64,000 bases of DNA from Macrosoma leucophasiata (lineage: Eukaryota; Arthropoda; Insecta; Lepidoptera; Hedylidae): NCBI GenBank assembly GCA_036365455.1, contig JAWQUS010000017.1:9176001-9240000 (forward strand), written 5' to 3'. The position numbers and the translations under genes are program-made. This document shows, one piece after another, positions 35,701 through 47,700 of this stretch. Below the pieces are notes generated by a model. That model was given only the letters and a program-made list of their open reading frames with translations, had not been told where the DNA came from and ran no database searches. How positions within the stretch are numbered: position 1 is the first letter of the stretch; each line of letters begins with the position of its first letter.

Positions 35701-38700
35701 AATACCTTTTTATCAAAATATTGTTTACTCAATACCTACCAATCCGGCTTTCGAAAGGGTCACAGTACGGCTAGCGTTCTTGTCAAGGTAACGGATGATA
35801 TCAGGCATGGCATGGAGAATCAAGAGCTTACAGTCCTCACTTTACTTGACTTTAGCAATGCATTTAACAATGTTGACTTTGATATCTTGCTCGCGATTCT
35901 CCGTTCTCTTAACATATCTCCGACAGTAATTGATTGGTTTCGTAGTTATTTATATGGTCGCCGGCAACGGATACGAGTCGATGACACCTTTTCTTCTTGG
36001 TGCAATGTCTCTGCCGGTGTACCACAAGGCGGCGTGTTGTCTCCGTTCCTTTTTACTATTTTCATAAACTTAATAACTCAGAATTTAGCTTCTCTCTACC
36101 ACCTTTATGCAGATGATCTTCAAATTTATTGTCAGGGTAGTCTCGTTCATCTGCCAGAGGCCATACAGACTGTCAATGATGATCTTAAACAAATTTCTCT
36201 TTGGTGTGAAGCTTTTGGTCTGCAAGTTAATGCTTCCAAAAGCCAAGCCATCATTATTGGTAGCTCTCGTATGGTCTCTAAGCTAAATATGTCACAGCTT
36301 CCGTCGATAGTTCTTAATGGAACATGTATTGAATATTGCGATAAAGTCAAAAACTTGGGTATAATTCTTGACAATTGTTTAACTTGGAAGCCACAAATCA
36401 CTGAGGTAAGCCGGAAAATGTTTGCAGCCGTTGGCTCCCTGCGAAGACTCCAAAATTTCTTGCCCACACCCACTAAAATTACACTAGCTCGATCTCTTCT
36501 TCTACCGATTTTAGATTACGCCGACATATCCTATCCAGATTTATCTCAGGAGCAACTAAATAAGCTTGAGCGGCTTCAAAACTTATGCATACGATTCATA
36601 TTTGGATTACGCAAATATGATCACGTCTCCGATTTTCGCAAACAGCTCAAGTGGCTACCCATTCGTTCACGCAGGGATACTCATATTCTTTCTTTTCTGT
36701 ACTGTCTCTTATTCAATCCACACACCCCAACTTATCTGAAAGAACGTTTTCCTTTTCTTAGCTCTATCCATCCCTTGTCCCTTCGTTCTTCCGACAACCT
36801 CCTTCTAACGGTTCCAGTACATTCGTCTACTTTTTACGCCAAATCATTTACTGTTGAGGGAATCCGACTTTGGAATTCTCTTCCGGTGGATATCCGGAAA
36901 GTTCAAACAGTTGAAACGTTTAAAAAACGTCTGTATGACCACTACATTTCCCAAACCCTTTCCTAACTCCTGATCACTACTAAGTTGCCTGTTGCTGTTC
37001 TTGTTGCTGTTAGTATTTTTACATAGAATGGTACACCCCTATTGTTATCCATTTTTGTAATCATTCCTAAACCCTAAGGTTGTCTGGAAGAGATCACTGT
37101 TTAGTGATAAGACCGCCTTTTGTGAACTGTATTTCTTGTTTTCTATAATGTTTTATCTGATTTCGGTGTACAATAAAGTATATTATTATTATTATTATTA
37201 TTATTATTATCATGTCCCTACCTACAAGATGGCAAAAGGTTATCGAACAAAATGGTACATACATACTTTAGTTAAATTTAAATAAACTATATTAAAAAAT
37301 GTTTTGAATTATCTTAAAAAATGCGAAGAAACTTTTTCCCCAACCTAATATGTATACGTATTTTCATTTATTAATGCTAGACCCATTTTATCCAGAATGA
37401 ACCTTTATTGTGAAAACAACAAAATTATGTCTACATACATGTTTTCAATGTTCGTTTAACATTAAAAACTGTTTTGTCTGTCCTGCTAAGTTAATTCAAT
37501 GTGATTTAGGTTGTTTTTAAAATAATCAATTCTAATATTAAAATAAAGATTTTTTTTTAAATTAAATTAATTGAAAACGTGGACGATATTAGCCGTACCT
37601 ACCTTAGTTGACGCTTGACCTTGACCGTGGGATTCAGTGTGATTCAGTGTAGGCAACAGTTATGTTAGCTCTTCCCCAGATTCACCCTTTAAAATCACCA
37701 GAAAACCACTAAACGGCTATTTATCGATAACTCGTTACAACGTTATGCTATTTTTTGGCTATAAGATATTAGTTTGGTATAATATATTCGTTTGATAGAA
37801 TATAATAAATAGTTATGTATGATATAAATATACAAAACTATTTATTATGTATATAATATTTCCACTACTACTACGCCAAGTTTGCATGTATGCTTGAATG
37901 CATGCATTTACCTCTGCCTACCCCTATGGGGATTACAGGCGTGAAGTTACGTTACGTTTTTATGTTTAAAATAAATAGTTATATATATTACTTGTATTTA
38001 ATAGTTCTCTTGAAATATTAGTATAATGTGATATAAAATATATTATTTTGTGTTGTTAGACCGTCGTATTCAGATTATTTTTGAACGTACAATAAGTAGG
38101 TACAAAAATCGCGTCCCTACGGTCCTTTGGGACGTAGACGTTTTTTGATAGCTTTCAAATGGACCATGGCCACTTCCATGTCCTGTCCATGGTCCATTCG
38201 ACCGTTATCAAATACCCATTATATAACGCTCAACCAAATGAAGCTATTTATTAGTACGAACTGATATTCACTGATACGTGTTGTGCGGCACCATAATTTT
38301 CGGCACAGAGTCATAATACCTTAGACCCCAGGAGTGGCAACGCATCTACATTAAAATCTCTGGTTTCGTGTTGTTGTTTATAGGCTACAGGCTTACGTAC
38401 CGTCAATGTCAACTCATATCATAAAAAAAAGTTTTTTTCAGCTAATAAAATAGCTGACGCGTAATATTATTAGCCGACCTAAATGGGCGATTGAAACCAC
38501 CAACTTTAGTGGAAAATCCACTAAGTTGGCAACACTGGTTGGATTATGAAATGTACGAGTTTTGGCGGGAACGCGGAAAAGAGCTGTGTCGCTGCGTGAT
38601 ATTATTTTCGAAATTTGTGTATAGTCGCGTTTTGATGTGTAAAAATGGTGGGATTTTTATCATAAAGCATTCGATAATGTTCACGAGTGTAAGAAAGTGA

Positions 38701-41700
38701 TATTATGAAGTGAAAAGTGATTTTTCGTATTGCCTCCAAAACTTCTTAAAATCTTCAGTAAAGTCCCCATCGCTTTACTGGAGCCACCCCATCATCTCAT
38801 CATATTCCTCATGGAAGCATTTAATCATCGTCATCTTCCATATGGATATTCATTAATTTAAAGAAATGTGAAATTCAATATGTATACGACTGAAAGACTC
38901 TGTATCTATGGTCATGACAAATTATAAAAAAAAAAATATATATGAAATGTACGGAAAAATTCCGGGGGCGTCTTCAGTTAAAACTGTGGATTTATGATTC
39001 GCCATTGACGATCAAATTTTAGTTTTACGTCAGTCCGACTGATCAGTTTATCTGATCGTCAGTGGGGGCTATAAATCATTAGTATCAGGGCACTGTTATT
39101 GTTTTGTAATTATTTATTGTATATGAACATAATTATACCTTACCAAGCAAAGCAAAATAACTTTTTTACTATAAAATTGTTGGGACACATTAAATTAAAT
39201 GAATAAAAAAAAATTGGTTTGGGTTTTTAGTATTGTTTGGCATGAATTTGAGAGAAGGATGGGGTTAGGAGGTAAGGGGGTTTGAGGAGGATCTAGAGAT
39301 ATTGAAACTTTTATTTCTGTGTATTAATAATTATAACTATGCACATCAAGCTCTGTGAACCTTAATTTATGTTTTATTCTCGAATTTTTAAAATACAAAT
39401 GCCCTTGTATTAATATTGATATTGTTATAGATTATCAAGAAACATACCTTTATCAAAACCACATTTGATCAAATCCATGCCAAACAATACTAAACAGCAC
39501 CCAAAATCTGTTCACATAACTGATACATAAAACATGTCAATATCATATCTTAATTTTTGGAATTAAACTTGGATTTGAATAAATACTATCAATAATACAG
39601 TAAAATATTAATGTACTTATTATTATCAATGCATTTAATATTATGTATGTATATGTAATTGTATATTTATATCTATATATTTTAAATTATGACAAGTTAT
39701 TATGATATGCATTACATATACCGGTTGACTGGTAGAGAATACCACTAGGTATTAAATCTGCCTCTGTACATAATTTATGTGCATAAATTTATAATACAAT
39801 AAATAAATACTTGTAAAAAACTTTCCTCATATAATAAGTTAATATGTGTCCATAATTTACAGAATGAAAGCAAAGCACAAGTTTGGGCATTCTTATTGTG
39901 GAAGTGCTCGTCAGCGCGAGATGGCTCCACTTCAAATACAGACAACAGCTGGAAGCTGTACCAACAATGGTGTCGCATGCCCGAAGCACAGCGCACTGCG
40001 TGGATCACTGCTGGCTCCAGTGTGCAGTCACTCTCCAAGTTTGCTCATGCTAAAGTTGTAAGAGTTTTCTATATGTTTAAGAAAACATTTATATTGTGGT
40101 AATGTTTTGATTTACACTAAAACGTACCTATGTTTTTTTATTTAGATGGAATTGAAGACTGAAGATCAACTTGTACCAGTGCAATATACACCTTCAGAGT
40201 CGAGAAAACGTGGCAGACCTAAGAAAATAAAACAGGTAAGTTTATGACATTTATGATAAAACAATCATCTATACAATCTAAACAAATAAATAAAATTGGA
40301 GTGTTTGTTTCACTTCACTATCACTACATATTACAAAGTAAAGTCCCCCTATCTTCTCAGTCTGTATGTATGCGCTAATCTTGGAAAGTTGTGAATAGAT
40401 TTAGTTCCTGTTTGAAATGTTCTGTGTGGACAAAGATGCGTTCACAGCTAGTGTAATTGTCAATACCGCAGTAAATGAATATTGTATTTTACCAGATATA
40501 TGATAGTCCTTTTACACTGAATTAAAGCAATTCGTGCAAAACAATTCCTTAACCATTCCAAAATATAAAAAATGCACAATGTTTTCACTTTGCCAGTAGA
40601 AAAAAAAAAACAATGGGTTGCACTTCGGGGCAGTGTTGTTTTTTTTTCTCATTTTTTATCTATTTTAGGAAGATGGCGATATTCAGCCTTCTGATGACAG
40701 TGAAGATAAGATGCAGAGACCAGTATTGACTAAAACACCTGTTAGCAATGCAGCTGCTAAGGCTAAGGTAAATATTTGTCATATTTTTCTTACTTTCTTC
40801 AAGTGATATAATTAGCTTTGAGTAGTCTGTTCCTGAGTGACAATGAGCTATAACACTATTCTGACACAGAGAATTTAGTAGAAAATTATCTATATTAATC
40901 ATTACGAAACCTTTAATCCTTCACCCAAGTAAATGTTTTCATTTTTTTTTTCATAATTAATTTTAATAATGAATGTCCACATGGAAGATGACGATGATTG
41001 GATGGTTTTATATGGAAAAACACGAAAAAACACTTTTCACCTCATAATACCTATCACTTTCCTACGCCCGTGCACGTATCGAATGCTTTATAATAAAAAT
41101 CCACATAAAAACACGACTATACAGAACTTTTGATAATAACAGCGTCCTGCGACACGGTTCTTACCCGTGCTCCCATCAAAAACCCCAAAATGTTTCCAGG
41201 AGTTGCTAGAGCGGGAGAAGGAGTCGGTCCGCAACGCTCAGGAGCGCGTGCCGGCGGAGGAGCGCATCGCGCGGCGCTCGGAGCGCGAGGGCGGGGACGG
41301 CGCCGAGCCCGGCGAGTACGTCGTCGAGAAGATACTGGCCAAGCGGTTCAACCCGCGCCGCAAACAGTACGAGTACCTGCTCAAGTGGGAGGGCTATCCG
41401 CAGTTAGTATTCCTTTTTGTTGACGAGCTTTACTTGAACACGTCTAACTTTTTTTCACGCGCACGAATCCCATCATTACCACCCGACGTGAGGGGAACAG
41501 ACGGCGGGTATTGTGAGAGTCGTACCCACTGAAACCCAGCGAAACTGAAATCTCTAGAACGGCTGCACCGATTTTGACGAGACTATGAATGGCGGATAGA
41601 TAGTAATAAGAGTAACTAGGCTACTTTTATTTTATCATTAAACTCTTCGCCGAGAAAGTCGCGGGCACTGCTAGTGCATATATACGAATATTTCCGAGGG

Positions 41701-44700
41701 TCCACCTCTCTTAAGTGGCTCCTCCTGATTGAGTAGTGCCGTATTTAACCAACTTCGTATTGTAAAGTGAACAGAACACATGGGAGCCGGTGGAGAACAT
41801 GGAGACGTGCAAGCATCTCCTGGAGGCGTTCGAGAAGCAGCTGGCGCGCCAGAAGGAGCTGAAGGCGCTCCGGGCGCAACAACAGCAACATCCCGTGCAG
41901 GTCACTTGTATTCACGTTGCAGGCTGTTGTTCGTGCACACGCACAGTATACGCAAGATTTAATGCGACAACTTTACTCAGTCGCATTTAAAAGTTTTGCG
42001 TGTTCTGTAAGTATAGCGTGAAATGATTTTTATGGTGCGTACAGACATCGCGAGGCTTGTACCGTCCATACTTCGCAACGCACCCTGAGACATATTTTTT
42101 CGAGAGTAAACACTTGTGCCACGGATATGAGGCACATTATATTATCTTTTATATAAATAATATAAAAATTCATATAAAACGAGGCGTGCGCAGCACATGC
42201 TTCGCAATGTCTGGATCCACCTTTATGAGACTGCAACTTTATACCTAAGAAGTTGTTATACTTGCCCCACCCTGGCTCTGATCTTTTTTTTTATGTTTTA
42301 AAAGTGGCAAACAAGCATACAGTTCACATTGATGCTAAGTGATGACTGCAGCCTTTAGACACCCACACAATGACCAGAGGTAAAAATGCAGATGCGTTAC
42401 CACTCCTGAGGCCTAAGGTGTTATGCCTCTGTGCCGGAAATTACAGGGCCGTACATTACCACCTGACCGGAACACGATAGTGCTGAACACTACCATTTAG
42501 CGGCAAGTATATTAGGTAATGCGGTGGTGCCTACGCCCGCGAGCTCCGTCACTGGAGCTCTACCACCAGTAAGATAAGGTAACCTAATCAAACTAAAAAA
42601 CTTAATCATCTAGGTACTAAATAGAATAATTTTTATCTGTAAGAAAGTTCACAGTCGTCAGTCGAATTATACATACAGATACCGAGTGCTGTGGGGTGTG
42701 GGACGTGTGGGTGTAACATTTTTGTACGAAAAAATTTGATGTGGTAAGACCGCGGGTATAGTTTGCTATTTACATAATTATTATTTTAGACTGCCGCCCC
42801 ACCCTGAGCCCATGGCTCACTTCGCCCATGACTCTTGATGCCATTAGCAATAACTTTTTATGTCCTTAACTATAACTTTTACTTTCAGGTGAAACAAATG
42901 AGCACTGCAGTACCACAGGTCGTTAAGCAAGTTGTTAAGAAGACTGAAAGTCCAGCACTCACACCCACAGGGTAAATAAGTTTGGTGAAATTATACATAT
43001 GCAGTGGGTATGGGATAATTGAGTTTGTCGGATTATAGAATTCTGCTTACAACAAATTACATATTTTCATTGATAGAAATATTCAATCACAATTTCTTGC
43101 ACAAAATATGCTAAATGTTGGAAGAAACAAATATTTTATATATATATATAATAATAATATTATATATATAAAATATAAATATAATAATATTTTATATATT
43201 TTATATTTAAAAAAGAACATTTCAACATTTTGCAAAAAAAAAAGGGTATTCAAAGATTTTTTTTATTTACCGGCTCCGGGCATGGAGGCTGGTAACAATA
43301 GATAGTAAAATATTAGCAATCAAATATTTAATACCAATCCAACCAACTCATATTCCCCTATTTATTCCGTAAAATATACACAAAAGAACTATTTTGATTA
43401 ACGTTGTGATCTTGCAGCGTGATTTCGTACTTAATACATTTATCGTTACAGGCGTCTCCAGCGCACGAGTAAAGTGCGGGCGCTGGACCAGGTGAAGGCG
43501 TGGTGCGGCGCCGACGACGAGCCCGCCGCCAAGAAGATCAAGAAGGAAGCCTCTTCCGACGACGACGACTATTCTGATGCTGACTCCGGTAAAGGTAACA
43601 CCTACCCACTTCTCTTTATACGTCTGTTACAGTACCCACCAAAAAATACTGCATTCAATTATTTATTTTATTGCATGTCACAGGTTTGTCATATCGCATA
43701 TCGAGCCTACGAAAGAAACAATCGGCTAGTTTTGACTTTGTATAGCGTTATCCCTGCTGCACACTGCCTACGTAAGCACTGATAGTCAGGTATTGGTCAA
43801 AACTTGATCAAAATGGTCGACAAACGTCACATAGGTAAGGTGCGAAAGAGATAACGCTCTACAGACCCAAAATAAGCCGAAATCTTCTTCCTAAGGTTGA
43901 TGTGCAATATTTCTTGTTGGATATTATACCATAAGATATATCTGCCAATGTAGATTTTAAAGAACATTAGAGGTGGTAATTTTTAATCTGATACAAATTA
44001 GGTAAAGCTATTTTTTGTAATCAAAACAAACAAAAAAATCAGTCAAGTTTTTTTCTAAATTATCTTAGTGCATATTAAGTACCACAAATTCTACTAATTA
44101 TTAAGTTCATGTCTATGACCCAACCCTGATGTGGCATTATGATTTGATTTTGTACGACAAGCTATCGCCTTTTTTGGTGCGATATTATGCTCGATGATCT
44201 CTATCGAAGTTTGAATTTGCGATTTCAATTCGGCACTTTCATACCGCTTTTGCAATACTGTATGCCCAAATATGAGGTTTTAAATATCATGTTTTCGTTT
44301 TATATTTATAAATGGAAACAATACTTACGGCCATGTAATTGCCAGCACAAAGCTATAACACCTTTACCTTCGGAGCGGCAAGGCATCAATGTAAACTGTA
44401 TGATTGTTTGCCACTTCATAACATAAAAAAATAAACTTGTAGATATTTGAAAAGCTTATACTTGGGTCACAATAATTTGTATTGCATTTTGGATGAGTTG
44501 AGTGTTAAGCTTAGTTTATAATATTGCAGTGGAGAAGAAAGTGCTGAATGGGCAATCGTCACCCAAAGCCCTTGACCCGGAGCTTGTGAAATCGCTCGGC
44601 CTCGGCGGGAAGGGCATGCCGAACATCAAGGGCGTCATCAAAGTTGACCCGAAACATATGCCGAATCTCACTACCGGTAACACACATATTTTACTGTGCT

Positions 44701-47700
44701 ATGGCCTTCATTGTTTGTACTTTAATGTGTGTGTTTTATATCTAAATAGTTGATAGTTAGATACCTGCTAAATATATTATTATGTGTGTGTTTTATATCT
44801 AAATAGTTGATAGTTAGATACCTGCTAAATATATCATTTTGGATTGATTTGCCTATAATTTAAAAATGCAATCCAATCTTAATATATGTAAAGAAATACT
44901 ATTTCTTTCTTCGCACTCTGTGTGTTTACTTACCATGAAGTTTGGTTATAGTTTTTAACTTTTTAATTGTCTGATTTTAAAGAAGAAACGAATTCAGAAT
45001 GTCAGATGACAGATTTAAATACGAGTTGATTGACAATTGGATAATCAATGAAAATTTTAATATTATATTATTTTATGTTTTAAAAGTGAAAGAATAAACT
45101 TTAATTGTCGTTTCTTCTTTACAGGTTTGAGTTCATATTGTTTTATATTACCTAAATAAAATAGTCTCTGTATAAAAAAAACTAACAATAAATCTTCTTT
45201 ACAGCAACACAAGGTTTATTTCTTTCATGTAGTAAAACAGTCTTATAAAACGACAATTTTGTTTATAAAAAGATGCAAATGGAGCAGTTACGTTTTGAAT
45301 TCACGATTTTACCGGCGAATGATGGAAAATCTAATATTTGTTGTGTAACCTCAATCACAACTAAAGATGAAAAAAAATTTGCTATACCAGAGGAATTACA
45401 GTCTGTTGGATTTCATGAAGAATTAATTGAGACAGCCGTGTACAACAAAGTAAAAAATAGTTTAAAGAAAAGACATCAGACACGAAGAGTTTGGATAACT
45501 ATGACAGATAAATTACGAGAAATTTACATAGATGCTGATGGTAACTTACAATTTGGAGAACAATATCTGGAGGAAATTGAACATAACCGAGCATCTGAAG
45601 AACAAATTAGAGATTCGAATTCATTGGAAGAAATGTTTACAAAGTTAATAGAAAATACACATGATTTAAAAAAACAGAATCTGAAATATGTCGCAGAGAA
45701 GTTTGTGATTGAGAAATTTACGAGCAAAAACTCGAATGCAAGGCAATGGATTGACATTTTTGAGAGAGAATGTTCTCGCTTCGGTATTATGAAAGATGAA
45801 CAAAAAATTGAGATTCTCCGACTATTTATGGATAAAAGTTGTGTTGATTGGTACAGCTCAATGATTATAAAATTAACACTCAACTCAGAGTGGATAGTTT
45901 GGAAAGAAAAGTTGTGTGAGTCATTTGCAAACCAAAACTGGAACCAAGTGACCTATGCATTGTTATTTAAATATAAGGATGGTTCATTAGTGGACTATGC
46001 CATTAAAAAGGAAAAACTTTTATTGGACATGAGAAATTCAATTGATACAGGTACACTGGTGGATCTGATAGCGGTAGGTTTGCCAGGTTTTGTATTAGAG
46101 AAGATAAATAGAGAAGCAATGAACGATATAGTATGTTTATTCAATGAGGTGAGAAAGTATGAACATTTGGTAAATAAAAATAGAAATGGAACGTACAGAA
46201 AGTATGAAAATCAAAGGATAAATATTACAAATGAAGGACGTTATCCATGCAAAATATGCGTAAAATTAAATAAAGGGGTTCGCTATCATTCCGAAGCTGC
46301 ATGCTGGTTTAGAGTTAGAGAAGATGATAAATTAAATAAAAGATATATTAAACATGTAAATAATTCAGTGATTGAAGCAGAGTTAAATGAAACAGAACAA
46401 AAAAACTAGTAGTGACACCATTAATTAAGATCAAACTACTGTTAAATAATAAATTAGAAATTTATGGAGTATACGATTCAGGTTCAAATGTATCTCTAAT
46501 TAATTCCAAATTACTAAAACTAAATACAAAAGGACATAACTCGAATGAAGAAAATATAGTAACAATTAATGGTGTCCAAAAAACAAGTGGTTTGACAAAT
46601 TTAAAAATAAAAATTTTTGAAATAGAAGAAAATGTGGATGTGTACATCATTGACGAACACAAATTCAGATATGATTTCTTAATAGGATTAGATATGATAA
46701 AGAAATACAAGCTAGTACAAAATGAGGAGTTAAAAATAACTCAGAAACAATACTTACATGAAAAGAATAGTAAAAAAATGGAGAAAAAGATAGACGAAGG
46801 TGAAAATGAAGGTAATAAATATGAAAACGAAAACAAAATTAATTTTAATGAACATATCAAAGAAGAGGAATTTGAAATAAAGGTTGGTCATTTAGATGAT
46901 GATAAAAAGGAAGAAATAAATAAGCTAATACAACAATATCAATCAGTTTTTGCCAAAAACAAGTATGACGTGGGAATGGTTAAAGGATATGAAGCAAGAA
47001 TAGATTTATTAATGGATAAATACTGCAGCAAGAGGCCATACAGATGCACTATAGAAGACAAAAAAGAGATAGCAGAACAAATAGCCGAATTATTGGATAA
47101 TGCGCTTATAGAAGAATCTTATAGTCCATTCGCAGCACCAGTAACTTTGACATTTAAAAATGAAGAAAATTAAAAATCAAGGCTCTGTATAGACTTCAGG
47201 GATTTAAATAAAATTGTAGTTCCTCAGGCTCAACCCTTCCCATTAATTGACGATTTAATGACAAAAACAAGAAATTGCAAATTTTTTACAAGCTTAGACG
47301 TTAATTCAGCTTTTTGGTCTATACCTCTACGAGTAGAGGACAGGAAGAAGACAGGGTTTGTAACTCAAGAGGGACACTTTCAATGGACTTGCCTACCATT
47401 TGGTTTGAAGACTGCTCCAGCAATATTTCAAAGAATATTGTGTAACATACTTAGAAAATATAAACTAACCGATTTTGCTGTCAATTATATAGATGACATC
47501 CTGATATTTTCAAACTCATTTGATGAACACATAAGTCACTTGAAACAGTTACTAGAAGCAATTCAAACGGAAGGATTTCGACTAAAATTTATAAAATGTA
47601 CATTTGCATCAGATTCGGTAAAATACCTGGGACATATCATTCAATATAATTCTATCCAACCACTGAAGGACAATCTCATTTCGATAAAAGAATTTCCAGT

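Larger units (their letters stand above)
33010..37348 (+). mobile_element. mariner transposon interrupted by a LINE
   Basis: Terminal inverted repeats of 28 bp (33010-33037, 37321-37348; 23 of 28 match: TTAGGTTG at the outer end, TCGCAT at the inner) are flanked by TA at 33008-33009 and 37349-37350. Without the LINE the element would be about 1.27 kb, standard for mariner. The transposase is broken by frameshifts as well as by the insertion. It lies in Chromator intron 1, same strand. Confidence 0.9.

Noticed and set aside
45524..45883. Antisense frames in gag and pol (119-138 codons)
   Set aside because: Shadows of the sense retrotransposon genes.
47171..47173. Programmed stop-codon readthrough in pol
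   Set aside because: The stop lies within the RT N-terminal region, not at a domain border, and no readthrough context is evident; a simple nonsense change is more likely.
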